A stretch of 64,000 nucleotides of DNA from Siphlonurus alternatus (GCA_949825025.1 OX463780.1:49621280-49685279); one strand, 5' to 3'. Counted from the stretch's first letter, positions 13,118-27,645 are shown. The notes: a model not told the origin generated them from the sequence alone. Translations and numbers: made by a program.

Positions 13118-13906
13118 CAATTCAATTCATTTATTCAATTCAATTCAATTCAATTCATTCATTCAATTCATTTATTCAATTCAATTCAATTCAATTCAAT
13201 TCAATTCATTCATTCAATTCATTTATTCAATTCAATTCAATTCAATTCAATTCAATTCAATTTAATTTAATTCAATTCATTTATTCAATTCAATTCAATT
13301 TATTTCAATTCAATTTAATTCAATTCAATTCTAATCAATTCAATTCATTTATTCAATTCAAATCAATTCAATTCAATCAATTCAAATCAATTCAATTCAA
13401 ATCAATTCAAATCAATTCAATTCATTTATTCAATTCATTTCAATTCAAATCAATTCAATTTATTTATTCAATTCAATTCAATTCAATGCAGTTCAATTCA
13501 AATCAATTCAATTCATTTATTCAATTCAATTTAATTCACTTATTTAATTCAATTCAATTCAATTCATTTATTCAATTCAAATCAAGTCAATTTATTTATT
13601 CAATTCATTCAATTCAAGTCAATTCAATTCAAATCAATTCAATTCAATTCAAATCAATTCAATTCAAATCAATTTAATTCAATTCATTTATTCAATTCAA
13701 TTCAATTTATTTCAATTCAATTTAATTCAATTCAATTCAAATTAAATCAATTCATTTATTCAATTCAAGTCAATTCAATTCAATCAATTCAAATCAATTC
13801 AAATCAATTCAAATCAATTCAATTCATTTATGCAATTTATTCAATTCAAATCAATTCAATTCAATTCAAATCAATTCAATTCATTTATTCAATTCAATTC
13901 AATTCA
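13118..13906. repeat. D-E-F modules with a local D duplication
   Basis: CATTCATTC plus its flanks occurs twice, near 13156 and 13208, a private duplication of about 50 bp. CTAATC lies near 13330, the E head at 13486 and F near 13828. E2 is absent. Confidence 0.8.
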
Positions 13907-14555
13907 ATGCAGTTCAATTCAATTCAAATCAATTCAATTCAATTTATTTGGTCAATCCAATTCAATTCACTTATTTAATTCAATTATATTCAATTCATTT
14001 ATTCAATTCAATTCAAAGCAAGTCAATTTATTTATTCAATTCATTCAATTCAAGTCAATTCAATTCAAATCAATTCAATTCAATTCAATTCAAATCAATT
14101 CAATTCAATTTCATTCAATTCAATTCATTTATTCAATTCATTCAATTCAAGTCAATTCAAATCAATTCAATTCAAATCAATTCAAATCAATTCAATTCAT
14201 TTATTCAATTCATTGCAATTCAATCCAATCCAATCCAATCCAATGCAATCCAATTCAATTTTATTCAATTCATTTATTCAATTCAATTCATTTATTCAAT
14301 TCAATTCAAATCAATTCAATTCAATTCATTTATTCAATTCATTTATTCAATTCAATTCAATTCAATTTAATTTAATTCAATTTATTTCAATTCAATTTAA
14401 TTCAATTCAAGTCAATTCAATTCAAACAATTCAAATCAATTCAAATCAATTCAATTCATTTATTCAATTCAATTCAAATCAATTCAATTCAATTCAATTC
14501 AAATCAAATCAATCAATTCAATTTTATTCAATTTAATTTAATTTAATTCAATTCA
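13907..14555. repeat. G1-H1-I modules
   Basis: GG of G1 at 13950, H1 array 14213-14251 with four TCCAA units, a distance of 263 bp. The E head before G1 has one extra TTCAA compared with 2911. Confidence 0.85.
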
Positions 14556-15186
14556 ATTCAATTCTTTTATTCAATTCATTCAATTCAAGTCAATTCAATT
14601 CAAATCAATTTAATTTAATTCAATTCAAATCAATTCAAATTTATTCAATTCATTTATTCAATTCAATTCAATTCAATTCAAATCAATGCAATTCAATTCA
14701 TTTATTCAATTCATTTATTCAATTCATTTATTCAATTCAATTCAAATCAAGTCAATTTATTTATTCAATTCATTCAATTCAAATCAATTCAAATCAATTC
14801 AAATCAATTCAATTTCATTCAATTCAAATCAATTCAATTCATTTATTCAATTCAATTCATTTATTCAATTCAATTCAATTCAATGCAGTTCAGTTCATTT
14901 ATTCAATTCAATTCACTTATTTAATTCAATTCAATTCAATTCATTTATTCAATTCAATTCAATTAAATTCAATTCAATTTAATTCAATTCAATTTAATTC
15001 AATTCAAATCAATTCAAATCAATTCAAATTTATTCAATTCATTTATTCAATTCAATTCAATTCATTTATTCAATTCAATTCAATTCAATTCATTTATTCA
15101 ATTCAATTCAATTTAATTCAAATCAATTTAATTTAATTCAATACATTTATTCAATTCAATTCAATTTATTTCAATTCAATTTAATT
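14556..15186. repeat. J-K-A1s modules, shortened K
   Basis: K ATG at 14686 and A1s ATG at 14883 are only 197 bp apart, the shortest such interval. The CATTCATTC stretch after K is missing. A1s to GAATTC is 304 bp. A private AATACATTTATTC occurs near 15140. Confidence 0.8.
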
Positions 15187-15701
15187 GAATTCAATTCAAA
15201 TCAATTCAATTCATTTATTCAATTCAATTCAATTAAATTCAATTCAATTCAATTTAATTCAATTCAAATCAATTTAAATCAATTCAAATTTATTCAATTC
15301 ATTTATTCAATTCAATTCAATTCAATTCATTTATTCAATTCATTCAATTCAAGTCAATTCAATTCAAATCAATTCAATTCGATTCAATTCAAATCAATTT
15401 AATTCAATTTAATTCAATTCAAATCAATTCAATTCATTTATTCAATTGATCCAATTCAAGTCAATTCAATTCAAATCAATTCAATTCAATTCAATTCAAT
15501 TCAATTCAATTCAATTCAATTCAATTCAATTCAAATCAATTCAATTCAATTTAATTTAATTAATTACAATTCAAATCAATTCAATTCTTTTATTCAATTC
15601 ATTCAATTCAAGTCAATACAATTCAAATCAATTTAATTGATATCAATTCAAATCAATTCAAATTTATTCAGTTCATTTATTCAATTCAATTCAAATCGAT
15701 G
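15187..15701. repeat. C module 5 (261/191/60)
   Basis: GAATTC 15187, GATCC 15448, GATATC 15639, ATG 15699. It carries a private G in TTATTCAGTTC near 15670. Confidence 0.9.
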
Positions 15702-16304
15702 CAATTCAATTCATTTATTCAATTCAATTCAATTCAATTCAATTCATTCATTCAATTCATTTATTCAATTCAATTCAATTCAATTCAATTTAATTTAATT
15801 CAATTCATTTATTCAATTCAATTCAATTTATTTCAATTCAATTTAATTCAATTCAATTCTAATCAATTCAATTCATTTATTCAATTCAAATCAATTCAAT
15901 TCAATCAATTCAAATCAATTCAATTCAAATCAATTCAATTCATTTATTCAATTCATTTCAATTCAAATCAATTCAATTCAAATCAATTCAATTTATTTAT
16001 TCAATTCAATTCAATTCAATGCAGTTCAATTCAAATCAATTCAATTCAATTCATTTATTCAATTCAATTTAATTCACTTATTTAATTCAATTCAATTCAA
16101 TTCATTTATTCAATTCAAATCAAGTCAATTTATTTATTCAATTCATTCAATTCAAGTCAATTCAATTCAAATCAATTCAATTCAAATCAATTCAAATCAA
16201 TTCATTTATTCAATTCATTCAATTTAAGTCAATTCAATTTAAATCAATTCAATTCAATTCAAATCAATTCAAATCAATTCAATTCATTTATTCAATTCAA
16301 TTCA
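15702..16304. repeat. D-E modules
   Basis: CTAATC near 15859 and E head at 16019. TTTAAGTCAATTC near 16224 precedes the hybrid block. F and G are absent, as in the other type I second halves. Confidence 0.75.
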
Positions 16305-16918
16305 ATGCAGTTCAATTCAAATCAATTCAATTCAATTCATTTATTCAATTCATTTATTCAATTCAATTCAATTCAATTCAATTCAATTTAATTTAATTCA
16401 ATTTATTTCAATTCAATTTAATTCAATTCAAGTCAATTCAATTCAAACAATTCAAATCAATTCAATTCAAATCAATTCAAATCAATTCAATTCATTTATT
16501 CAATTCAATTCAAATCAATTCAATTCTTTTATTCAATTCATTCAATTCAAGTCAATTCAATTCAAATCAATTTAATTTAATTCAATTCAAATCAATTCAA
16601 ATTTATTCAATTCATTTATTCAATTCAATTCAAATCAATGCAATTCAATTCATTTATTCAATTCAATTCAATTCAATTCAATTCAATTCAATTTAATTCA
16701 ATTCAATTCAATTTAATTCAATTCAAATCAATTCAAATCAATTCAAATTTATTCAATTCATTTATTCAATTCAATTCAATTCAATTCATTTATTCAATTC
16801 ATTCAATTCAAGTCAATTCAATTCAAATCAATTCAATTCGATTCAATTCAAATCAATTTAATTCAATTTAATTCAATTCAAATTAATTCAATTCATTTAT
16901 TCAATTCAATTCAATTCA
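16305..16918. repeat. E::I hybrid, then J-K
   Basis: Hybrid head at 16305, CAAACAATTC near 16444, J near 16526, K ATG at 16638. It leads into the A2 head of the next unit. Confidence 0.8.
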
Positions 16919-18235
16919 ATGCAGTTCAGTTCATTTATTCCATTCAATTCACTTATTAAATTCAATTCAATTCAATCTAATTCATTTATTCAATTCAATT
17001 CAATTCAATTCAAATCAATTCAAATCAATTCAAATCAATTCAATTCAATTCAATTCAAATCAATTCAATTCAACTCAAATCTATTCAATTCAATTCAATT
17101 CAATTCAATTCAAGGCAATTCAATTCAATTCAATTCAATTCAATTCAATTCAAATCAATTTAATTCAATTCAAATCAATTCAAATTTATTCAATTCAATT
17201 CAATTCAATTTAATTCAATTCAAATCAATTCAAATCAATTCAAATTTATTCAATTCATTTATTCAATTCAATTCAATTCAATTCATTTATTCAATTCATT
17301 CAATTCAAGTCAATTCAATTCAAATCAATTCAATTCGATTCAAATCAATTTAATTCAATTTAATTCAATTCAAATTAATTCAATTCATTTATTCAATTCA
17401 ATTCAATTCAATTCAATGCAGTTCAGTTCATTTATTCAATTCAATTCACTTATTAAATTCAATTCAATTCAATTCATTTATTCAATTCAATTCAATTCAA
17501 TTCAATTAATTCAAATCAATTCAATTCAAATCAATTCAAATCAATTCAAATCAATTCAATTCAATTCAATTCAAATCTATTCAATTCAATTCAATTCAAT
17601 TCAATTCAATTCAAGTCAATTCAAATCAATTTAATTTAATTCAATTCAAATCAATTCAAATTTATTCAATTCATTTATTCAATTCAATTCAATTCAATTC
17701 AATTCAATTTAAATCAATGCAATTCAATTCATTTATTCAATTCAATTCAATTCAATTCAATTCAATTCATTTATTCAATTCAATTTAATTCAATTCAAAT
17801 TAATTCAATTCATTTATTCAATTCAATTCAATTCAATGCAGTTCAGTTCATTTATTCAATTCAATTCACTTATTTAATTCAATTCAATTCATTTATTCAA
17901 TTCAATTCAATTCAATTCAATTCAATTCAATTAAATTCAATTCAATTTAATTCAATTCAATTCAATTTAATTCAAATCAATTCAAATCAATTCAAATTTA
18001 TTCAATTCATTTATTCAATTCAATTCAATTCAATTCATTTATTCAATTCATTCAATTCAAGTCAATTCAATTTAAATCAATTCAATTCGTTTCAATTCAA
18101 ATCAATTTAATTCAATTTAATTCAATTCAAATTAATTCAATTCATTTATTCAATTCAATTCAATGCAGTTCAGTTCATTTATTCCATTCAATTCACTTAT
18201 TTAATTCAATTCAATTCAATTCATTTATTCAATTC
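16919..18235. repeat. A cluster, first half: A2, A3, A1, A4
   Basis: Heads at 16919, 17416, 17836 and 18163, in the same order as 7725-8979. AAGGCAA lies near 17113. Confidence 0.85.
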
Positions 18236-19254
18236 AATTCAAAGCAAGTCAATTTATTTATTCAATTCATTCAATTCAAGTCAATTCAATTCAAATCAAT
18301 TCAATTCAAATCAATTCAATTCAATTTCATTCAATTCAATTCATTTATTCAATTCATTCAATTCAAGTCAATTCAAATCAATTCAATTCAAATCAATTCA
18401 AATCAATTCAATTCATTTATTCAATTCAATGCAATTCAATTCAATCCAATCCAATCCAATCCAATCCAATCCAATGCAATCCAATTCAATTTTATTCAAT
18501 TCATTCATTCAATTCAATTCATTTATTCAATTCAATTCAAATCAATTCAATTCAATTCATTTATTCAATTCATTTATTCAATTCAATTCAATTCAATTCA
18601 ATTCAATTTAATTTAATTCAAATCAATTTTATTCAATTTAATTTAATTCAATTTAATTCAATTCTTTTATTCAATTCATTCAATTCAAGTCAATTCAATT
18701 CAAATCAATTTAATTTAATTCAATTCAAATCAATTCAAATTTATTCAATTCATTTATTCAATTCAATTCAATTCAAATCAATGCAATTCAATTCATTTAT
18801 TCAATTCAATTCAATTTTATTCAATTCAATTCAATTCAAATCAATTCAATTCATTCATTCAATTCATTTATTCAATTCATTTATTCAAGTCAAATCAAGT
18901 CAATTTATTTATTCAATTCATTCAATTCAAGTCAATTCAAATCAATTCAAATCAATTCTATTTAATTTCATTCAATTCAAATCAATTCAATTCATTTATT
19001 CAATTCATTCAATTCAATTCAATTCAATTTAATTCAATTCAATTCAATTCAATTTAATTCAATTCAAATCAATTCAAATCAATTCAAATTTATTCAATTC
19101 ATTTATTCAATTCAATTCAATTCAATTCATTTATTCAATTCATTCAATTCAAGTCAATTCAAATCAATTCAATTCGATTCAATTCAAATCAATTTAATTC
19201 AATTTAATTCAATTCAAATTAATTCAATTCATTTATTCAATTCAATTCAATTCA
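18236..19254. repeat. H1' block, expanded H1 and shortened I
   Basis: The H1 array at 18429-18482 has six TCCAA units, against four in the other 13 arrays. Module I lacks CAAACAATTC and goes directly to a TTTTATTC word near 18628. K' (ATG 18781) has the same CAAGTCAAATCAAGTC marker as unit 1. Confidence 0.8.
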
Positions 19255-21235
19255 ATGCAGTTCAGTTCATTTATTCCATTCAATTCACTTATTAAATTCA
19301 ATTCAATTAAATCTAATTCATTTATTCAATTCAATTCAATTCAATTCAAATCAATTCAAATCAATTCAAATCAATTCAATTCAATTCAATTCAACTCAAA
19401 TCTATTCAATTCAATTCAATTCAATTCAAGGCAATTCAATTCAATTCAATTCAAATCAATTTAATTCAATTCAAATCAATTCAAATTTATTCAATTCGAT
19501 TCAATTCAATTTAATTCAATTCAAATCAATTCAAATCAATTCAAATTTATTCAATTCATTTATTCAATTCAATTCATTTATTCAATTCATTCAATTCAAG
19601 TCAATTCAATTCAAATCAATTCAATTCGATTCAATTCAAATCAATTTAATTCAATTTAATTCAATTCAAATTAATTCAATTCATTTATTCAATTCAATTC
19701 AATTCAATTCAATTCAATTCAATGCAGTTCAGTTCATTTATTCAATTCAATTCACTTATTAAATTCAATTCAATTCAATTCATTTATTCAATTCAATTCA
19801 ATTCAATTCAATTCAATTCAATTCAATTCAATTCAATTCAATTCAATTCAAATCAATTCAAATCAATTCAAATCAATTCAAATCAATTCAATTCAATTCA
19901 AATCTATTCAATTCAATTCAATTCAATTCAATTCAAGTCAATTCAAATCAATTTATTTAATTCAATTCAAATCAATTCAAATTTATTCAATTCATTTATT
20001 CAATTCAATTCAATTCAAATCAATGCAATTCAATTCATTTATTCAATTCAATTCAATTCAATTCAATTCAATTCAATTCAATTCAATTCAAATCAATTCA
20101 ATTCATTTATTCAATTCAATTTAATTCAATTCAAATTAATTCAATTCATTTATTCAATTCAATTCAATGCAGTTCAGTTCATTTATTCAATTCAATTCAC
20201 TTATTTAATTCAATTCAATTCATTTATTCAATTCAATTCAATTCAATTTAATTCAATTCAATTCAATTTAATTCAAATCAATTCAAATCAATTCAAATTT
20301 ATTCAATTCATTTATTCAATTCAATTCAATTCAATTCATTTATTCAATTCATTCAATTCAAGTCAATTCAATTCAAATCAATTCAATTCAATTCAAATCA
20401 ATTTAATTCAATTTAATTCAATTCAAATTAATTCAATTCATTTATTCAATTCAATTCAATTCAATGCAGTTCAGTTCATTTATTCCATTCAATTCACTTA
20501 TTAAATTCAATTCAATTCAATCTAATTCATTTATTCAATTCAATTCAATTCAAATCAATTCAAATCAATTCAATTCAAATCAATTCAATTCAACTCAAAT
20601 CTATTCAATTCAATTCAATTCAATTCAATTCAAGGCAATTCAATTCAATTCAATTCAATTCAATTCAATTCAATTCAAATCAATTTAATTCAATTCAATT
20701 CAAATCAATTCAAATTTATTCAATTCAATTCAATTCAATTTAATTCAAATCAATTCAAATCAATTCAAATTTATTCAATTCATTTATTCAATTCAATTCA
20801 ATTCATTTATTCAATTCATTCAATTTAATTCAATTCAAATCAATTCAATTCAATTCAAATCAATTTAATTCAATTTAATTCAATTCAAATTAATTCAATT
20901 CATTTATTCAATTCAATTCAATTCAATGCAGTTCAGTTCATTTATTCAATTCAATTCACTTATTAAATTCAATTCAATTCAATTCAATTCATTTATTCAA
21001 TTCAATTCAATTCAATTCAAATCAATTCAATTCAAATCAAATCAATTCAATTCAATTCAATTCAAATCAATTCAATTCAATTCAATTCAATTCAAATCTA
21101 TTCAATTCAAATCAATTCAATTCAATTCAAGTCAATTCAAATCAATTTAATTTAATTCAATTCAAATAAATTCAAATTTATTCAATTCATTTATTCAATT
21201 CAATTCAATTCAATTCAATTCAATTCAAATAAATG
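19255..21235. repeat. A cluster, second half: A2, A3, A1, A2, A3
   Basis: Heads at 19255, 19722, 20167, 20464 and 20926. The A3 at 19722 contains a long pure run of about 12 pentamers (19791-19850). AAGGCAA occurs in both A2 blocks, near 19428 and 20632. Confidence 0.85.
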
Positions 21236-21767
21236 CAATTCAATACATTTATTCAATTCAATTCAATTCAATTCAATTCAATTCAATTCAATTCAATTCA
21301 TTTATTCAATTCAATTTAATTCAATTCAATTTAATTTAATTTAATTCAATTCATTTATTCAATTCAATTCAATTTATTTCAATTCAATTTAATTCAATTC
21401 AAATCAAATCAATTCATTTATTCAATTCAATCAATTCAAATCAATTCAATTCATTTATTCAATTCATTTCAATTCAAATCAATTCAATTCAATTCAATCC
21501 AAATCAATTCAATTCATTTATTCAATTCATTTATTCAATTCAATTCAATTCAATTCAATTTAATTCATTTCATTTATTCAATTCAATTCAATTTATTTCA
21601 ATTCAATTTAATTCAATTCAATTCAAATCAATTCAATTCAATTCATTTATTCAATTCAATTCAATTCAATTCATTTATTCAATTCAATTCAATTTAATTC
21701 AAATCAATTTAATTTAATTCAATTCATTTATTCAATTCAATTTAATTTATTTCAATTCAATTTAATT
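21236..21767. repeat. B module, TTTAATTTATTTC variant
   Basis: CAATCCAAATC at about 21496. Just before the next GAATTC the word reads TTTAATTTATTTC near 21751. That change is shared with 31.3 and 41.5 kb but not with earlier or later B-C junctions. Confidence 0.75.
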
Positions 21768-22272
21768 GAATTCAATTCAAATCAATTCAATTCATTTATT
21801 CAATTCAATTCAATTCAATTAAATTCAATTCAATTCAATTTAATTCAATTCAAATCAATTTAAATCAATTCAAATTTATTCAATTCATTTATTCAATTCA
21901 ATTCAATTCAATTCATTTATTCAATTCATTCAATTCAAGTCAATTCAATTCAAATCAATTCAATTCGATTCAATTCAAATCAATTTAATTCAATTTAATT
22001 CAATTCAAATCAATTCAATTCATTTATTCAATTGATCCAATTCAAGTCAATTCAATTCAAATCGATTCAATTCAATTCAATTCAATTCAATTCAATTCAA
22101 TTCAAATCAATTCAATTCAATTTAATTTAATTAATTTCAATTCAAATCAATTCAATTCTTTTATTCAATTCATTCAATTCAAGTCAATACAATTCAAATC
22201 AATTTAATTGATATCAATTCAAATCAATTCAAATTTATTCAATTCATTTATTCAATTCAATTCAAATCGATG
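21768..22272. repeat. C module 6 (266/176/60)
   Basis: GAATTC 21768, GATCC 22034, GATATC 22210, ATG 22270. A private ATCGATTC near 22062 adds a second TCGAT inside the module. Confidence 0.9.
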
Positions 22273-23214
22273 CAATTCAATTCATTTATTCAATTCAATT
22301 CAATTCAATTCAATTCATTCATTCAATTCATTTATTCAATTCAATTCAATTCAATTCAATTCAATTTAATTTAATTCAATTCATTTATTCAATTCAATTC
22401 AATTTATTTCAATTCAATTTAATTCAATTCAATTCTAATCAATTCAATTCATTTATTCAATTCAATCAATTCAAATCAATTCAATTCAAATCAATTCAAA
22501 TCAATTCAATTCATTTATTCAATTCATTTCAATTCAAATCAATTCAATTTATTTATTCAATTCAATTCAATTCAATGCAGTTCAATTCAAATCAATTCAA
22601 TTCAATTCAATTCATTTATTCAATTCAATTTAATTCACTTATTTAATTCAATTCAATTCAATTCATTTATTCAATTCAAATCAAGTCAATTTATTTATTC
22701 AATTCATTCAATTCAAGTCAATTCAATTCAAATCAATTCAATTCAATTCAAATCAATTCAATTCAAATCAATTCAATTCAATTCATTTATTCAATTCATT
22801 CAATTTAAGTCAATTCAATTTAAATCAATTCAATTCAATTCAAATCAATTCAAATCAATTCAATTCATTTATTCAATTCAATTCAATGCAGTTCAATTCA
22901 AATCAATTCAATTCAATTCATTTATTCAATTCAATTCAATTCACTTATTCAATTCAATTCAACTCAATTTAATTAATTAATTCAATTCATTTATTCAATT
23001 CAATTCAATTTATTTCAATTCAATTTAATTCAATTCAATTCAAATTAAATCAATTCATTTATTCAATTCAAGTCAATTCAATTCAATCAATTCAAATCAA
23101 TTCAATTCAAATCAATTCAAATCAATTCAATTCATTTATGCAATTTATTCAATTCAAATCAATTCAATTCAATTCAAATCAATTCAATTCATTTATTCAA
23201 TTCAATTCAATTCA
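22273..23214. repeat. D-E-E2-F modules
   Basis: CTAATC near 22435, E head at 22575, E2 head near 22887 ending CAACTCAATTT, then F near 23136. After E2 comes AATTAATTAATTC near 22972, a private form; other copies read AATTTAATTC there. Confidence 0.8.
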
Positions 23215-23871
23215 ATGCAGTTCAATTCAAATCAATTCAATTCAATTTATTTGGTCAATCCAATTCAATTCACTTATTTAATTCAATTATATTCAATTCA
23301 TTTATTCAATTCAATTCAAAGCAAGTCAATTTATTTATTAAATTCATTCAATTCAAGTCAATTCAATTCAAATCAATTCAATTCAATTCAATTCAAATCA
23401 ATTCAATTCAATTTCATTCAATTCAATTCATTTATTCAATTCATTCAATTCAAGTCAATTCAAATCAATTCAATTCAAATCAATTCAAATCAATTCAATT
23501 CATTTATTCAATTCATTGCAATTCAATCCAATCCAATCCAATCCAATGCAATCCAATTCAATTTTATTCAATTCATTTATTCAATTCAATTCATTTATTC
23601 AATTCAATTCAAATCAATTCAATTCAATTCATTTATTCAATTCATTTATTCAATTCAATTCAATTCAATTCAATTTAATTTAATTCAATTTATTTCAATT
23701 CAATTTAATTCAATTCAAGTCAATTCAATTCAAACAATTCAAATCAATTCAAATCAATTCAATTCATTTATTCAATTCAATTCAAATCAATTCAATTCAA
23801 TTCAATTCAAATCAAATCAATCAATTCAATTTTATTCAATTTAATTTAATTTAATTCAATTCAATTCAATT
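23215..23871. repeat. G1-H1-I modules
   Basis: GG of G1 at 23253, H1 array 23516-23554, 263 bp apart. A private TATTAAATTC near 23336 replaces TATTCAATTC. Confidence 0.85.
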
Positions 23872-24583
23872 CTTTTATTCAATTCATTCAATTCAAGTCA
23901 ATTCAATTCAAATCAATTTAATTTAATTCAATTCAAATCAATTCAAATTTATTCAATTCATTTATTCAATTCAATTCAATTCAAATCAATGCAATTCAAT
24001 TCATTTATTCAATTCAATTCAATTCAATTCAATTCAATTCAATTCAAATCAATTCAATTCATTCATTCAATTCATTTATTCAATTCAATTCAAATCAAGT
24101 CAATTTATTTATTCAATTCATTCAATTCAAATCAATTCAAATCAATTCAAATCAATTCAATTTAATTTCATTCAATTCAAATCAATTCAATTCATTTATT
24201 CAATTCATTCAATTCAAGTCAATTCAATTTAAATCAATTCAAATTAATTCAATTCATTTATTCAATTCAATTCAATTCAATGCAGTTCAGTTCATTTATT
24301 CAATTCAATTCACTTATTTAATTCAATTCAATTCAATTCATTTATTCAATTCAATTCAATTAAATTCAATTCAATTTAATTCAATTCAATTCAATTTAAT
24401 TCAATTCAAATCAATTCAAATCAATTCAAATTTATTCAATTCATTTATTCAATTCAATTCAATTCATTTATTCAATTCAATTCAATTCATTTATTCAATT
24501 CAATTCAATTTAATTCAAATCAATTTAATTTAATTCAATTCATTTATTCAATTCAATTCAATTTATTTCAATTCAATTTAATT
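23872..24583. repeat. J-K-A1s modules
   Basis: K ATG at 23989, A1s ATG at 24280 (291 bp). Between them is CAATTTAAATC then AAATTAATTC, an insert missing from the unit 0 copies. A1s to GAATTC is 304 bp. Confidence 0.8.
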
Positions 24584-25093
24584 GAATTCAATTCAAATCA
24601 ATTCAATTCATTTATTCAATTCAATTCAATTCAATTAAATTCAATTCAATTCAATTTAATTCAATTCAAATCAATTTAAATCAATTCAAATTTATTCAAT
24701 TCATTTATTCAATTCAATTCAATTCAATTCATTTATTCAATTCATTCAATTCAAGTCAATTCAATTCAAATCAATTCAATTCGATTCAATTCAAATCAAT
24801 TTAATTCAATTTAATTCAATTCAAATCAATTCAATTCATTTATTCAATTGATCCAATTCAAGTCAATTCAATTCAAATCAATTCAATTCAATTCAATTCA
24901 ATTCAATTCAATTCAATTCAATTCAAATCAATTCAATTCAATTTAATTTAATTAATTACAATTCAAATCAATTCAATTCTTTTATTCAATTCATTCAATT
25001 CAAGTCAATACAATTCAAATCAATTTAATTGATATCAATTCAAATCAATTCAAATTTATTCAATTCATTTATTCAATTCAATTCAAATCGATG
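24584..25093. repeat. C module 7 (266/181/60)
   Basis: GAATTC 24584, GATCC 24850, GATATC 25031, ATG 25091. It shows the TAATTACAATTC form of the A1s-linked copies. Confidence 0.9.
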
Positions 25094-25721
25094 CAATTCA
25101 ATTCATTTATTCAATTCAATTCAATTCAATTCAATTCATTCATTCAATTCATTTATTCAATTCAATTCAATTCAATTCAATTTAATTTAATTCAATTCAT
25201 TTATTCAATTCAATTCAATTTATTTCAATTCAATTTAATTCAATTCAATTCTAATCAATTCAATTCATTTATTCAATTCAAATCAATTCAATTCAATCAA
25301 TTCAAATCAATTCAATTCAAATCAATTCAAATCAATTCAATTCATTTATTCAATTCATTTCAATTCAAATCAATTCAATTCAAATCAATTCAATTTATTT
25401 ATTCAATTCAATTCAATTCAATGCAGTTCAATTCAAATCAATTCAATTCAATTCATTTATTCAATTCAATTTAATTCACTTATTTAATTCAATTCAATTC
25501 AATTCATTTATTCAATTCAAATCAAGTCAATTTATTTATTCAATTCATTCAATTCAAGTCAATTCAAATCAATTCAATTCAATTCAAATCAATTCAATTC
25601 AAATCAATTCAAATCAATTCATTTATTCAATTCATTCAATTTAAGTCAATTCAATTTAAATCAATTCAATTCAATTCAAATCAATTCAAATCAATTCAAT
25701 TCATTTATTCAATTCAATTCA
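25094..25721. repeat. D-E modules
   Basis: CTAATC near 25250, E head at 25421, then TTTAAGTCAATTC near 25642. F and G are absent. Confidence 0.75.
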
Positions 25722-26345
25722 ATGCAGTTCAATTCAAATCAATTCAATTCAATTCATTTATTCAATTCATTTATTCAATTCAATTCAATTCAATTCAATT
25801 TAATTTAATTCAATTTATTTCAATTCAATTTAATTCAATTCAAGTCAATTCAATTCAAACAATTCAAATCAATTCAATTCAAATCAATTCAAATCAATTC
25901 AATTCATTTATTCAATTCAATTCAAATCAATTCAATTCTTTTATTCAATTCATTCAATTCAAGTCAATTCAATTCAAATCAATTTAATTCAATTCAAATC
26001 AATTCAAATTTATTCAATTCATTTATTCAATTCAATTCAATTCAAATCAATGCAATTCAATTCATTTATTCAATTCAATTCAATTCAATTCAATTCAATT
26101 CAATTCAATTCAATTCAATTTAATTCAATTCAATTCAATTTAATTCAATTCAAATCAATTCAAATCAATTCAAATTTATTCAATTCATTTATTCAATTCA
26201 ATTCAATTCAATTCATTTATTCAATTCATTCAATTCAAGTCAATTCAATTCAAATCAATTCAATTCGATTCAATTCAAATCAATTTAATTCAATTTAATT
26301 CAATTCAAATTAATTCAATTCATTTATTCAATTCAATTCAATTCA
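25722..26345. repeat. E::I hybrid, then J-K
   Basis: Hybrid head at 25722, CAAACAATTC near 25856, J near 25938, K ATG at 26050. Confidence 0.8.
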
Positions 26346-27645
26346 ATGCAGTTCAGTTCAATTATTCCATTCAATTCACTTATTAAATTCAATTCAATTC
26401 AATCTAATTCATTTATTCAATTCAATTCAATTCAATTCAAATCAATTCAAATCAATTCAAATCAATTCAAATCAATTCAATTCAATTCAATTCAAATCAA
26501 TTCAATTCAACTCAAATCTATTCAATTCAATTCAATTCAATTCAAGGCAATTCAATTCAATTCAATTCAATTCAATTCAATTCAAATCAATTTAATTCAA
26601 TTCAAATCAATTCAAATTTATTCAATTCAATTCAATTCAATTTAATTCAATTCAAATCAATTCAAATCAATTCAAATTTATTCAATTCATTTATTCAATT
26701 CAATTCAATTCAATTCATTTATTCAATTCATTCAATTCAAGTCAATTCAATTCAAATCAATTCAATTCGATTCAAATCAATTTAATTCAATTTAATTCAA
26801 TTCAAATTAATTCAATTCATTTATTCAATTCAATTCAATTCAATTCAATGCAGTTCAGTTCATTTATTCAATTCAATTCACTTATTAAATTCAATTCAAT
26901 TCAATTCATTTATTCAATTCAATTCAATTCAATTCAATTCAATTAATTCAAATCAATTCAATTCAAATCAATTCAAATCAATTCAAATCAATTCAATTCA
27001 ATTCAATTCAATTCAAATCTATTCAATTCAATTCAATTCAATTCAAGTCAATTCAAATCAATTTAATTTAATTCAATTCAAATCAATTCAATTCATTTAT
27101 TCAATTCAATTCAATTCAATTCAATTTAAATCAATGCAATTCAATTCATTTATTCAATTCAATTCAATTCAATTCAATTCAATTCATTTATTCAATTCAA
27201 TTTAATTCAATTCAAATTAATTCAATTCATTTATTCAATTCAATTCAATTCAATGCAGTTCAGTTCATTTATTCAATTCAATTCACTTATTTAATTCAAT
27301 TCAATTCATTTATTCAATTCAATTCAATTCAATTCAATTCAATTCAATTAAATTCAATTCAATTTAATTCAATTCAATTCAATTTAATTCAAATCAATTC
27401 AAATCAATTCAAATTTATTCAATTCATTTATTCAATTCAATTCAATTCAATTCAATTCAATTCAATTCATTTATTCAATTCATTCAATTCAAGTCAATTC
27501 AATTCAAATCAATTCAATTCGTTTCAATTCAAATCAATTTAATTCAATTTAATTCAATTCAAATTAATTCAATTCATTTATTCAATTCAATGCAGTTCAG
27601 TTCATTTATTCCATTCAATTCACTTATTTAATTCAATTCAATTCA
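26346..27645. repeat. A cluster, first half: A2, A3, A1, A4
   Basis: Heads at 26346, 26848, 27253 and 27590. The A2 head has a private CAGTTCAATTATTCC in place of CAGTTCATTTATTCC. AAGGCAA lies near 26545. Confidence 0.85.

Larger units (their letters stand above)
7725..16918. repeat. Type I higher-order unit 1, complete (9,194 bp)
   Basis: Measured from A2 head to equivalent A2 head. It holds nine A heads (A2, A3, A1, A4, A2, A3, A1, A2, A3), an H1' block between the fourth and fifth, then B, C, D-E-F, G1-H1-I, J-K-A1s, C, D-E, E::I and J-K. This is the reference order for the first half of the window. Confidence 0.85.
16919..26345. repeat. Type I higher-order unit 2, complete (9,427 bp)
   Basis: It has the same module order as unit 1 and is 233 bp longer. 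Part of the excess is an E2 block near 22.9 kb, absent at the matching place in units 0 and 1. The first H1 array of this unit is also expanded. Confidence 0.85.

Noticed and set aside
19722..20504. Longest open frame (260 codons)
   Set aside because: It spans the A3, A1 and A2 heads of one cluster. Its length reflects chance absence of in-frame TTTAA. The equivalent stretches at 10592 and 29253 are broken into shorter frames.
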